Notes under the pieces: model-generated
Database searches by the model: none
Told to the model about the DNA's origin: nothing
What the model saw: only the letters and a program-made list of their open reading frames with translations
Made by a program: the position numbers and the translations under genes
Source of the DNA: Wolbachia pipientis
GTDB taxonomy: Bacteria > Pseudomonadota > Alphaproteobacteria > Rickettsiales > Anaplasmataceae
DNA: 64,000 bases
Direction of reading: 5' to 3'
Assembly: GCF_030373985.1 (NCBI RefSeq)
Contig: NZ_JAUCRB010000003.1
Span: 124,001-188,000 of the forward strand
Part shown: positions 48,913 to 57,699 of the stretch, in pieces
Numbering within the stretch: position 1 is the first letter of the stretch
Layout of the letters: each line of letters starts with the position of its first letter

Positions 48913-49028
48913 ATCCTTAACCTTCCTAATTGATAGCTCTACACTAATACTACATTATTAATTAAAAATCTATTGAAATTAGTGGCACTTTAGTTAAGAT
49001 AACTAATTTAACCTCAATGATGACAAGC

Positions 49029-49209
49029 TGGCCATTTCAAGAAGCAGAAAAAATATTACAAGAATTTCCTAATAAAACAGAGATAATATTTGAGACTGGT
49101 TATGGACCTTCAGGGTTGATGGCCATTTCAAGAAGCAGAAAAAATATTACAAGAATTTCCTAATAAAACAGAGATAATATTTGAGACTGGTTATGGACCT
49201 TCAGGGTTG
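49029..49209. repeat. 90-bp near-perfect tandem duplication, period 91
   Basis: 49029-49118 is repeated exactly at 49120-49209 with a single extra A between. The sequence is the 5' coding part of lysyl-tRNA synthetase. Because 91 is not a multiple of three, the two copies are in different frames. Confidence 0.95.
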
Positions 49210-50640
49210 CCACATATTGGTACTTTTGGGGAAGTTTTTCGTACTACTGTTGTAGCAAATGCATTGAAGAAAATATCTCCTGGTATAAAAACTAAAATCA
49301 TTGCAGTTTCCGATGATATGGATGGCCTGCGAAAAATACCAGACAATGTGCCAAATCAGGAAATGCTCAGAGAGCATTTAAACAAGCCATTAACTATAAT
49401 ACCCGACCCATTTGGCACTCATGAAAGCTATGGTCACCATATGAATTCACTGTTGTGTAAGTTTCTTGATTTATTTGAGTTTGAATACGAATTTAGAAGT
49501 GCTACAGAGTGTTATAAATCTGGTATTTACGATGAAAAGCTTTTACTCTTGCTGAAAAATTACGATAAAGTGATGGATGTAATGCTTCCATCATTCCGGG
49601 AGGAAAGACAACAGACCTATAGCCCATTCCTGCCGATATGTTCAAAAACTTCTCAAGTTTTACAAGTATCAGTAATTGAAAGGAATACAGACAAAGGAAC
49701 AATCACATATAAAGACTCAAATGGAGAAAAAATAGAAGTTCCTGTGACAAAAGGCGGGTGCAAATTACAATGGAAACCGGATTGGGGAATGAGGTGGGCT
49801 GCATTTGGAGTTAATTACGAAGCTCATGGAAAAGATCTGACTCCATCTGCTGTGCTTTCAAGCCAAATATGTAAAATTCTTGGAGAAAAGCCACCGCTTT
49901 TATTTTGCTACGAGTTTTTCCTTGACAAAGAAGGAAAGAAGATATCAAAATCAAAAGGAAATGGTATTTCAATTGAAGAGTGGCTTACTTATGCACCAAT
50001 AGAAAGCTTAGCGTTGTACATTTTTCAAAGTCCCAAAAAAGCTAAACGTTTACATTTTGATGTGATACCAAAATCAACCGATAAATATTTGGAGTTTGTT
50101 AAGCGTCATAACGAGAGTAAAGAAAAGGATATAAGTAATCCTGCATGGCATATTCACCAAAGTGATGTTCCTAATATCGAAACTTCAGGTATAAATTTCT
50201 CATTGCTTTTAAACCTAGCAGCAGCTTGTAACGCTGAAAACAGAGAGGTCCTCTGGGGCTTTATATCCACTTATGCACCGGACGTTACACCAGAAAATAA
50301 CAAGATGCTCAATAAGCTTTCAGATTTTGCAGTTAGGTATTATCACGACTTCATCAAACCAGCAAAAGCATATAAGGCTCCAAACGAAAAAGAGAAGGAA
50401 GCTTTACTAGATTTAAAGAACACCCTGCATTCCCTATCTATCACCGCTACTGCTGAAGAGATTCAATCTCAGGTTTTTTCCATCGGAAAAAAATACAATT
50501 ACAGTAACTTACGCGATTGGTTTCAGTTACTGTATGAAACGCTACTTGGCCAAAAAACCGGTCCAAGAATGGGATCTTTTGTAAAGCTTTATGGAGTAGA
50601 TAATACAATTTCTCTAATAGAAAGTGCTATTGAAAAATAG
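49207..50640 (+). CDS. lysK: Lysyl-tRNA synthetase, class I, with disrupted 5' end
   Basis: This class I (archaeal-type) enzyme charges tRNA(Lys), and Alphaproteobacteria often use it. The core is intact: PSGLPHIGTFGEV with the HIGH-like motif, and KKISKSKGNG, the KMSKS-like loop. The natural start is at ATG 49017 or 49020 (MMTSWPFQEAEKILQEF), but the 91-bp duplication shifts the frame. The first frame ends at TAA 49161-49163, and the second copy has TGA just before its TGG. The uninterrupted frame could begin only at TTG 49207, dropping the first Rossmann strand (IIFETGYG). It is either newly inactivated, rescued in an unknown way, or an assembly artefact. Confidence 0.85.
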   Translation: MPHIGTFGEVFRTTVVANALKKISPGIKTKIIAVSDDMDGLRKIPDNVPNQEMLREHLNKPLTIIPDPFGTHESYGHHMNSLLCKFLDLFEFEYEFRSATECYKSGIYDEKLLLLLKNYDKVMDVMLPSFREERQQTYSPFLPICSKTSQVLQVSVIERNTDKGTITYKDSNGEKIEVPVTKGGCKLQWKPDWGMRWAAFGVNYEAHGKDLTPSAVLSSQICKILGEKPPLLFCYEFFLDKEGKKISKSKGNGISIEEWLTYAPIESLALYIFQSPKKAKRLHFDVIPKSTDKYLEFVKRHNESKEKDISNPAWHIHQSDVPNIETSGINFSLLLNLAAACNAENREVLWGFISTYAPDVTPENNKMLNKLSDFAVRYYHDFIKPAKAYKAPNEKEKEALLDLKNTLHSLSITATAEEIQSQVFSIGKKYNYSNLRDWFQLLYETLLGQKTGPRMGSFVKLYGVDNTISLIESAIEK

Positions 50641-50697
50641 TGCTGGATTATCCATATAAACATTATGTTTTAAAAACAGTGGCCATAGAAAACGTAA

Positions 50698-50975
50698 AAA
50701 TTACTTGACAAACCTAACCGGCCCCTTGATCTTGGTAATCAAGGTTGTTTTTGACTCAAAGCTTGTTTTTGACCTGCAGGTTCAATGACAAAATTCAGTA
50801 AAAAACTTAGGGTATTTTTTGGTGGATTACATCAAACTATTGAGGCTGCATGTCTTTTAAGTTTTTTCTACATTCAGCCAAATTGCGCTTAAACTAAGCG
50901 TCAGCACATTATTACAGCGCCAATTTAAAGTATTAGAGGGTCAAACTCACTACCTGGGGTTTCTTTGCCTTTTTT
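50698..50975. repeat. Dispersed repeat, copy C
   Basis: This is the third copy of the core found at 6805-7075 and 25826-26100, from TTGACAAACC to TTTCTTTGCC. It differs from the others by scattered substitutions, so it is old. The flank to 51335 is non-coding decayed sequence (with CCCGGCGTCATGTGCTGGGTGA near 51100, itself a worn palindrome). No gene is seen between 50641 and 51338. Confidence 0.7.
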
Positions 50976-51338
50976 TAACTTGGTTAAAAATTTAACTAAT
51001 TTTTGTCACTAGGCTTTTTGCATATTTGAGTAAAAAGTTACTACTCGATGTAATGCCAATATGTGATACTGTAACCCAGGCAAGAGGGAATAGGACCCGG
51101 CGTCATGTGCTGGGTGATATATGGAGGGACTGAGATGACATCATAGAAGCACTCGACACTTTTCTAGAAAAGATTGCTCTCAAATCACAACGTTCATGCA
51201 ATTGTTGTGTGTGCCATTTGGATGGCATAACTATGAAATTACCTTCACACTACAACGTTTGTGAGGCTCAGTGTTAAAATTTACTTTGCCTATTCAGCTA
51301 ATTTTTATTACAATTACAACTAAATAATTTTAGCTTTG

Positions 51339-52682
51339 ATGAAAGCTGTATATGTATGTCAATCCTGTGGTCATAGCACAGGCAGATGGGTTGGAAGATG
51401 TGTAGCATGTAATAATTGGGATACGATTGTTGAAGAAATGGTAGTAAAAACAGAGGCAAGAAGTACATCTGCGCCAATTTCAATAAAGGCATTATCGGGT
51501 AATGAAATCATTACCCCGGATCGTCTTCTAACAGGAATAGAGGAATTAGATAGAGTTTTTGGTGGAGGTGTTGTCCAAGGTGCAAGCATTTTAATTGGTG
51601 GCGAACCTGGAATTGGCAAATCTACTCTTTTACTTAAAATTGCAGCTAATGTTGGACAACTTTCCTCTCTTGAATGTCTTTATGTGTCTGGCGAGGAGTC
51701 TTTAGAGCAAGTGAGTCTTAGAGCAAGGCGTTTAAAAATAAATGAACCGAAAATCAAGCTTCTATCTACAGTATCTTTAGCTAATGTAGTAACAACGATA
51801 AGAGAAAATAGAAATATAAAATTCTTAATTATTGACTCCATACAAACGATGTACGATAGCAAAATTACATCAGCACCAGGTACTGTAACTCAGGTTCGCA
51901 CTTGCGCTCATGCATTGACCATTCTTGCAAAACAATATGGTATCTCCCTCTTAATAGTTAGCCATATAACTAAGGATGGGCAGATAGCAGGACCTAAAAC
52001 TTTGGAGCATATGGTGGATACGGTGTTATATTTTGAAGGTGAAAATAGCAATCAATACCGCATTTTGCGCGCTATTAAAAATAGATTTGGCCCTGCAAGT
52101 GAAATTGGTGTTTTTGAGATGTCTGAAACTGGATTAGTGCCTGTTGATAATCCATCATCTTTATTTCTAGTAGGAAATGCTGATAATAGAGAAATTGTTG
52201 GTAGTGCTGTATTTGCAGGGGTTGAAGGTTCAAGACCGATTTTAATGGAAGTCCAAGCGTTGATAGCAGAAACGAACATGGTAACTCCAAGAAGAGCAGT
52301 TGTTGGATGGGATATTAACCGATTGGCTATGATCATTGCGGTGCTCAATGCTCGTTGTAAAATGTTTTTGCACAATAAAGAAGTGTATCTAAACATAGCG
52401 GGAGGGTTGAAAATACAGGAACCATCAGCTGATCTTGCTGTTGCTGCTTCCCTTTTTTCAAGTATAGTAAATTTACCGCTGCCAGCTTCTTCAATAGTCT
52501 GTGGTGAAGTTGCACTTTCTGGAGAAATTAAGAACATCTCATATGCTGACTTGAGGCTTAAAGAAGCAAAAAAATTAGGATTTAAAAAAGCAATTATGCC
52601 TAAAAATGGTAATTACTCTTCTCATGATATTGAAGTAATTAAGCTTGGTCACGTAAGAGAATTAAGAGAAATTTTTAATTAG
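51339..52682 (+). CDS. radA: DNA repair protein RadA/Sms
   Basis: This roughly 447-residue RecA-like ATPase helps branch migration in recombinational repair. It has an N-terminal zinc finger (C7, C10, C21, C24 in VCQSCGHSTGRWVGRCVAC), Walker A GEPGIGKSTLLL near residue 88, the RadA-specific KNRFGPASEIGVF near 245, and a C-terminal Lon-like domain. I take ATG 51339 rather than the TTG just before it. It converges on ftsY with an 8-bp overlap. The promoter lies in the repeat-derived spacer. Confidence 0.95.
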   Translation: MKAVYVCQSCGHSTGRWVGRCVACNNWDTIVEEMVVKTEARSTSAPISIKALSGNEIITPDRLLTGIEELDRVFGGGVVQGASILIGGEPGIGKSTLLLKIAANVGQLSSLECLYVSGEESLEQVSLRARRLKINEPKIKLLSTVSLANVVTTIRENRNIKFLIIDSIQTMYDSKITSAPGTVTQVRTCAHALTILAKQYGISLLIVSHITKDGQIAGPKTLEHMVDTVLYFEGENSNQYRILRAIKNRFGPASEIGVFEMSETGLVPVDNPSSLFLVGNADNREIVGSAVFAGVEGSRPILMEVQALIAETNMVTPRRAVVGWDINRLAMIIAVLNARCKMFLHNKEVYLNIAGGLKIQEPSADLAVAASLFSSIVNLPLPASSIVCGEVALSGEIKNISYADLRLKEAKKLGFKKAIMPKNGNYSSHDIEVIKLGHVRELREIFN

Positions 52683-53586
52683 AATTAAACAGCGCTTCAG
52701 CAAATTCTTTACTAGTAAATTCCCTCAAGTCCTCTATACTTTCACCGATTCCTATAGCATGTAACTTCACCTTATAAGTTTCTGCAAGTCCAATCACTAC
52801 CCCGCCCTTAGCTGTGCCATCTAGCTTTGTTACGATTAATCCAGTAACATTGACCGTCTTACTAAATGCCTCTAATTGGCTATAAGCATTCTGGCCAGTA
52901 GTTGCATCAAGAACTAAAATAACATCATGAGGGGCAGTGTTATCCAATTTCTTTATCGTTCTATATATTTTTGATAACTCCTCCATAAGGTTCACATTAT
53001 TTTGTAGCCTGCCTGCTGTATCAATTAGAACGACATCAACGTTGTCTTTTATAGCTTGACTCACAGCTCTATATGCCACACTTGTAGAATTGCTACAGTG
53101 CTTTCCAGTAATAATGGAACAACCAGAGCGTTCTGCCCAAATATTTAACTGTTCACTAGCAGCAGCTCTAAATGTGTCACATGCAACAAGCATAACTGAT
53201 TTTCCCGTCCCCTTATATTTATATGCAAGCTTGCCTATAGTTGTGGTTTTACCGTTACCATTTACTCCGCATACCATTATTATATGTGGTTTTTGGTTTA
53301 AAATTAGCGGTTGTACAACAGGGTTCAATATAGCTTCTATTTCATTCATTAACTGCTGTATGATAACGTTATACTCAATTTCCTTGTCAAACTTGATGCT
53401 TGCAAGCCTATCGGTAATCAACTTAGAAGTCTTATGACCGATATCCATGCTAATTAGCAACTCTTCCAGCTCATCTAGAAGCGACGGATCTAATTTTTTT
53501 TTGCCAGAAAAAATATTCTTTACTCCATCGCTAAAGCGAGAAGAAGTTTTGAACAAGCCTTTATAAAGATTACTAAACAAACTCAA
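52675..53586 (-). CDS. ftsY: Signal recognition particle receptor FtsY
   Basis: This 303-residue GTPase docks SRP-ribosome complexes at the inner membrane. A short N domain (1-90) lacks the long acidic A domain of E. coli. The G domain has G1 GVNGNGKTT (107-115), the DTFRAAASEQL insertion-box motif near 137, G3 DTAGR (189-193) and G4 TKLDGTAKGG (253-262). Length is normal for Rickettsiales. It is divergent from iscU across a 207-bp spacer that carries a long inverted repeat. Confidence 0.96.
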   Translation of the reverse strand: MSLFSNLYKGLFKTSSRFSDGVKNIFSGKKKLDPSLLDELEELLISMDIGHKTSKLITDRLASIKFDKEIEYNVIIQQLMNEIEAILNPVVQPLILNQKPHIIMVCGVNGNGKTTTIGKLAYKYKGTGKSVMLVACDTFRAAASEQLNIWAERSGCSIITGKHCSNSTSVAYRAVSQAIKDNVDVVLIDTAGRLQNNVNLMEELSKIYRTIKKLDNTAPHDVILVLDATTGQNAYSQLEAFSKTVNVTGLIVTKLDGTAKGGVVIGLAETYKVKLHAIGIGESIEDLREFTSKEFAEALFNSN

Positions 53587-53679
53587 GCAAATACTCCTTT
53601 AAAATTACAAGCCTAATGGCAGCATAGAGACGCTGATTGTGAAGAAATACATGTATAACGTGTATTTGTAAAGTTAAAC

Positions 53680-53725
53680 ACTCGTATTACTAGTATCTGT
53701 AGAGTAAGATGCTAGTAATACGAGT
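53680..53725. promoter_or_regulatory. 18-bp-arm inverted repeat between ftsY and iscU
   Basis: 53680-53697 (ACTCGTATTACTAGTATC) pairs with 53708-53725 with one mismatch around a 10-nt loop. It lies 69 bp before the iscU ATG and 94 bp before the ftsY ATG. It could be a regulator site or a cruciform. No T run follows on either side, so it is unlikely to be a terminator. Confidence 0.5.
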
Positions 53726-53793
53726 TATTTACTTTAGTTTTTTACCTAAATGTGTTATAATATAATATAGAGTAATGGTTTACTGGTAATTCT

Positions 53794-54186
53794 ATGAGTT
53801 ATAATGAGAAAATTTTAGATCATTATGAGAATCCAAGGAATGTTGGTTCTCTGGATAAAAATGATCCAAATGTTGGCACTGGCCTGGTTGGCGCACCTTC
53901 GTGTGGCGACGTTATGAAATTACAAATAAAGGTCAACGATAAAGGTGTTATTGAAGATGCGAAATTTAAAACTTTTGGTTGTGGCTCTGCTATTGCTTCA
54001 AGTTCCTTATTGACAGAAATGATAAAAGGCAAGACCATTAAAGATGTGACAAAGATAAAAAACACCCAGATAGTGGAAGAATTATCTTTGCCCCCGGTAA
54101 AGATACATTGTTCAGTGCTTGCTGAAGATGCTATAAAAGCTGCTATTCATGATTATCAAAGTAAACAAGGTAAGGATAATGGTTGA
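53794..54186 (+). CDS. iscU: Fe-S cluster scaffold IscU
   Basis: This 130-residue scaffold is where [2Fe-2S] clusters are built. Ligands are C37 (GAPSCGD), C63 (TFGCGSA) and C106 (KIHCSVL), with the HscA-binding LPPVK at 99-103. Length is normal. It is the first gene of iscU-iscA-hscB-hscA, with iscA 6 bp downstream. iscS and iscR are not in the window. Confidence 0.97.
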   Translation: MSYNEKILDHYENPRNVGSLDKNDPNVGTGLVGAPSCGDVMKLQIKVNDKGVIEDAKFKTFGCGSAIASSSLLTEMIKGKTIKDVTKIKNTQIVEELSLPPVKIHCSVLAEDAIKAAIHDYQSKQGKDNG

Positions 54187-54192
54187 GAAGTT

Positions 54193-54597
54193 ATGAATAG
54201 ATATCAAGGAGTAGATGCTGTAAAGAAAGATAAAAAATTTATCACTATAACTGCTAATGCAGTGGAAAGGATGAGGTATTTATTGGAACGAAAACAACAT
54301 ACTAACCTTGAGAGATCAGAAGAAGCAATAGGAATAAGAGTGCTAATTAAACAAAAAGGATGTTCTGGTTTAAAATATGATATTGAATACGCATATGATA
54401 TCCGTCCTTTAGAGTCGGTAATTGAAAAAAGCTGCAGTGATGGTCAAAAGGTTAAGGTGTTGATTGATCCAAAATCTATCATGTTCATACTTGGCTCTGA
54501 AATTGATTATGTAGAGGAGAAATTCTCGTCGGGTTTTGTTTTCAAGAATCCTAATGAAAAAGGGAAATGTGGTTGTGGAGAAAGTTTTTATGTCTAG
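54193..54597 (+). CDS. iscA: Fe-S assembly A-type carrier IscA
   Basis: This 134-residue A-type protein carries clusters or iron from IscU to targets. The three family cysteines are C57 (KQKGCSGLKY) and C126/C128 (GKCGCGESF). An N-terminal extension of about 18 residues precedes the usual ITITANAVERM start. Its 3' end overlaps hscB by 8 bp. Confidence 0.95.
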   Translation: MNRYQGVDAVKKDKKFITITANAVERMRYLLERKQHTNLERSEEAIGIRVLIKQKGCSGLKYDIEYAYDIRPLESVIEKSCSDGQKVKVLIDPKSIMFILGSEIDYVEEKFSSGFVFKNPNEKGKCGCGESFYV

Positions 54598-55048
54598 CAA
54601 CTATTTTACATTGTTTGAAATTGAACCAACTTTCAACATTAGCTTTGATGAGCTAGAGAAAAAGTATATTGAGTTAAGCAAAACTGATATAAATGAAGAG
54701 CAGTCCAAAAACATGGAAAATATCAATAAAGCTTATCAGGTATTAAAGTCACCGCTAAAACGTGCTGAGCATTTGCTGGGTCTTTTTGGTGTAAAAAATC
54801 AAGAAGATCATCTAAGTTCTGAGGTATTAAATGAATCTATGGAAATAAGAGAGTACTTATTAGACTGCGACGATCTACAATTTGCACGCAGGATGATTGA
54901 TGAAAAGGTAAAAGATTGCATTGAAAACTTAACTAAAACTTTCGCTACAAAAAATTTTGATGAAGCTGCGATGCAAGTTTTAAGATTGAAATATTTATTT
55001 AAGTCATTTGAGGAGGTAAAGAGAAGTGCGACCGATTCAAATTTCTGA
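54590..55048 (+). CDS. hscB: Co-chaperone HscB (J-domain protein) lacking HPD
   Basis: This roughly 152-residue J-type co-chaperone brings IscU to HscA. I chose ATG 54590, giving MSSNYFTLFEIEPTFNI. The longer frame from 54536 lies inside iscA. The second half fits HscB (NKAYQVLKSPLKRAEHLLGL and the C-terminal helices). However, the loop where family members carry the catalytic HPD reads YIELSKTDINEEQSKN: HPD is absent and the loop is about 10 residues short. The activity on HscA is therefore doubtful. It overlaps iscA by 8 bp and hscA by 23 bp. Confidence 0.9.
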   Translation: MSSNYFTLFEIEPTFNISFDELEKKYIELSKTDINEEQSKNMENINKAYQVLKSPLKRAEHLLGLFGVKNQEDHLSSEVLNESMEIREYLLDCDDLQFARRMIDEKVKDCIENLTKTFATKNFDEAAMQVLRLKYLFKSFEEVKRSATDSNF

Positions 55049-56819
55049 ACCAAGTAAATCACATTCAGATGAAGTAGTATTTGGTATAGACCTTGGTACC
55101 ACCAATTCTTTAATTGCCGTGGTCAATCAAGCTGGCAACTTGGAGATATTTAAAGATGAGTGGGGAAGAGAGCTACTACCTTCCGTTATTTCATATGAAA
55201 ATAACATATTGAAAACTGGCTACGATGTCAGCTCAAATGCAATTTACTCGATAAAACGTTTAATGGGTAAGAGTGTTAAAGATCTGAGTAAAGAAGATAT
55301 CAATTTTGAAATAGATAACGAAAGTGAAAAAGTTATTAGAGTAAAATGCGCAAAGGAAAAATATCTTACTCCTGTTGAAATTTCTGCTGAGATATTAAAA
55401 GCTTTATGTGAGAAAGTAAAAAAGTCCACAGGGATGGAAGTAAGAAAAGCAGTGATTACTGTGCCAGCCTACTTTGACAATTCAGCACGTAATGCGACCA
55501 AATATGCAGCAAAATTAGCTGGCATAGAAGCTCTTCGCCTTGTTAATGAGCCAACCGCTGCAGCGCTTTCTTACTCGATTGAAAAGAATAATAATAGTGG
55601 AATATATGCAGTTTATGACCTCGGTGGTGGAACATTTGATATTTCGATATTAAAGTTGCACCGGGGAGTGTTTCAAGTCCTTGCGGTTGGTGGTGATACT
55701 AAACTTGGTGGAGATGATTTTGACCATCTGCTAAGCTTTATTGTGCTTGATAAATATAGAGAAAAGGTAAGTTTAAACAAAGAGTCAACAATACACCTTA
55801 ATGTAATTCCAGTGAGTAACGCTGGAATCTCTAATGTGCGTACTGTGAAGGAATATCTGAGTGAAGATACTGTAGGTACTTTTAAATTCAACATTAATGG
55901 TGAATTGTTTGAATGCGAAATTACTAGAGCAGAATTCGAACAAGCAATCAATCCCCTAGTTAATAAGACTATCAGTATAGTCACTCGTACTATGAGTGAC
56001 ATAGATCTTAATATTGATGATATAAAAGGAATAATTTTAGTTGGTGGTGCAACTAGGATACCATTAGTTCGCAGTTCACTAGTCAAACTTTTTGGAAATA
56101 AAGTACTAAATGATGTAGATCCGGATAAAGCAGTTGCCATTGGGGCAGCTATGCAGGCCCGTGATTTAACTTCGAGCTCAAAGGATAGGAACATTCTCCT
56201 GGATGTTCTACCTTTATCGCTTGGCATAGAAACTATGGGGGGGATAGTTGAAAAAATCATACCAAGGAATACGCCACTGCCAGTTTCAGAAACAAAAGAG
56301 TTTACAACTTACGTTGATGGACAAACAGCAATGAAAATTCACGTTTGTCAGGGAGAACGTGAAATGATAGAAGATAATAAATCTCTAGCACAGTTTGAAC
56401 TAAAAGGTATACCGTCACTACCTGCAGGTTCTGCAAGAGTTGAAATAGAATTTACAGTTAGCGTTGATGGGATATTAACTGTTACTGCAAGAGAAAAAAC
56501 TACTGGAATCGAACAGACAGTTGAAATAAATTCAAGTTTTGGCTTAAGTGAAGCTGATATTCAAGGTATGGTTAACCAGTCAATCAACAACTTTGATGAA
56601 GATATGAAGACTCGTTCCCTTGCAGAAGCTAAAATCAACGGAAGTAAACTCGTACATTTAGTTGAAAGCTATAATGACCTTTCGACTAACCAAAAGTTGA
56701 AACCTATACTGCAAAACGCAAAAAATGCTTTACAAGGAAATGACTTAGGCAAAATTAATAACGCTATTGCTGAGTTGGAAAATTCCTCTTTAGAGTTGTG
56801 TGAATTAACGAATAGGTAA
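55026..56819 (+). CDS. hscA: Fe-S chaperone HscA (Hsp70 family)
   Basis: This 597-residue ATP-dependent chaperone acts on IscU. It has the Hsp70 ATPase domain with FGIDLGTTNSLIAVV near residue 20, the AVYDLGGGTFDISIL phosphate loop near 197, and ILVGGATRIPLVR near 338. The substrate-binding domain follows with LPLSLGIETMGGIVEKII. The start is GTG 55026. Residues about 260-274 (VIPVSNAGIS) are written by a palindromic element and sit in a stretch about 13 residues longer than in E. coli HscA. It overlaps hscB and is convergent with lepB. Confidence 0.96.
   Translation: MRPIQISEPSKSHSDEVVFGIDLGTTNSLIAVVNQAGNLEIFKDEWGRELLPSVISYENNILKTGYDVSSNAIYSIKRLMGKSVKDLSKEDINFEIDNESEKVIRVKCAKEKYLTPVEISAEILKALCEKVKKSTGMEVRKAVITVPAYFDNSARNATKYAAKLAGIEALRLVNEPTAAALSYSIEKNNNSGIYAVYDLGGGTFDISILKLHRGVFQVLAVGGDTKLGGDDFDHLLSFIVLDKYREKVSLNKESTIHLNVIPVSNAGISNVRTVKEYLSEDTVGTFKFNINGELFECEITRAEFEQAINPLVNKTISIVTRTMSDIDLNIDDIKGIILVGGATRIPLVRSSLVKLFGNKVLNDVDPDKAVAIGAAMQARDLTSSSKDRNILLDVLPLSLGIETMGGIVEKIIPRNTPLPVSETKEFTTYVDGQTAMKIHVCQGEREMIEDNKSLAQFELKGIPSLPAGSARVEIEFTVSVDGILTVTAREKTTGIEQTVEINSSFGLSEADIQGMVNQSINNFDEDMKTRSLAEAKINGSKLVHLVESYNDLSTNQKLKPILQNAKNALQGNDLGKINNAIAELENSSLELCELTNR
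55806..55828. repeat. Palindromic element inside hscA
   Basis: ATTCCAG (55806-55812) and CTGGAAT (55822-55828) form an inverted pair with a 9-nt loop, in frame within hscA. The arms are identical to those in murD. Confidence 0.75.
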
Positions 56820-56823
56820 AGTT

Positions 56824-57570
56824 TTACACAACTTTATGTAATATCCTGTTCAATCTAAGAGCAATAGGTATTCTGAAATTAAATGGCAACCAATCGACCT
56901 TCCATAATTTAAACGATAAACCAACTATACTTACACGCCCAATTATATTTTCCATTGGTACAAAACCAATTTCAGGGAATCTACTATCAAAAGAATTGTT
57001 TCTGTTGTCTCCCATAACAAAAAATTGATCGTTAGGTACATAATAAACCGGAGTGTTATATGATAGCTTATTAGAAACATTATCTATTAAAATCTCATGT
57101 TTCTTACCACCAGGAAGTGTTTCTATATACCTTGGTATGCTGTAGTTCAATTCGTAATCAAAGAAACTTCCAATTTGCTTTCGTTTTACTTTCTGATAGT
57201 TTAGGTATAACTCTCCCTCTATCATTTGCACTTTGTCACCTGGTATTCCTATTACTCGCTTAACAAATCTGATGCTGTCGTTTCTTGTAGGTTTGAAAAC
57301 TATTATGTCACCACGTTTTGGAGGAGTATAAAAGATCCTGCTGCTAAAGATGTTTGGAGAAAATGGAAAGGAGTGCTTACTGTAACCATATGAGTATTTA
57401 TTGGTAAAAATATAATCTCCTTCAAGTAAGGTGCTTTTCATCGAACCAGAAGGTATATGAAATGGTTCAAATAAAAAACTACGTATTGATAATGCAATCA
57501 GCAGTAAAAAAAGCAATGAAGATAAAAATCTTCCTGTTCTTATCACCCAGTTTTGACTTAGCTTCTCCAA
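56824..57570 (-). CDS. lepB: Signal peptidase I
   Basis: This 248-residue membrane serine protease cleaves signal peptides of exported proteins. It has an N-terminal transmembrane helix (about 13-30), the catalytic S43 in HIPSGSMKSTLLEGD and the catalytic K104 in IRFVKRVIGIPGDKV. The box VMGDNRNNSFDSR is conserved near 165-178. Length is normal. It ends 4 bp after the convergent hscA stop. Confidence 0.96.
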   Translation of the reverse strand: MEKLSQNWVIRTGRFLSSLLFLLLIALSIRSFLFEPFHIPSGSMKSTLLEGDYIFTNKYSYGYSKHSFPFSPNIFSSRIFYTPPKRGDIIVFKPTRNDSIRFVKRVIGIPGDKVQMIEGELYLNYQKVKRKQIGSFFDYELNYSIPRYIETLPGGKKHEILIDNVSNKLSYNTPVYYVPNDQFFVMGDNRNNSFDSRFPEIGFVPMENIIGRVSIVGLSFKLWKVDWLPFNFRIPIALRLNRILHKVV

Positions 57571-57699
57571 CTTTTACAACTTTGTTTTTCTTATAAATTT
57601 AAGCTTATTATAACAGGTAAACTAAAAAGTGGTAATGTGAAATTTTACTCGTAGACGTTTTTTCTCTTTTAAAAAGGCTAAGACAAGCTCTTAAATAAA

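Noticed and set aside
53680-53725. Inverted repeat as a rho-independent terminator
   Set aside because: It lies between the 5' ends of two divergent genes and has no T run after either arm.
54536-54589. Longer start for HscB
   Set aside because: It lies within the conserved C terminus of iscA. The ATG at 54590 gives the normal HscB beginning.
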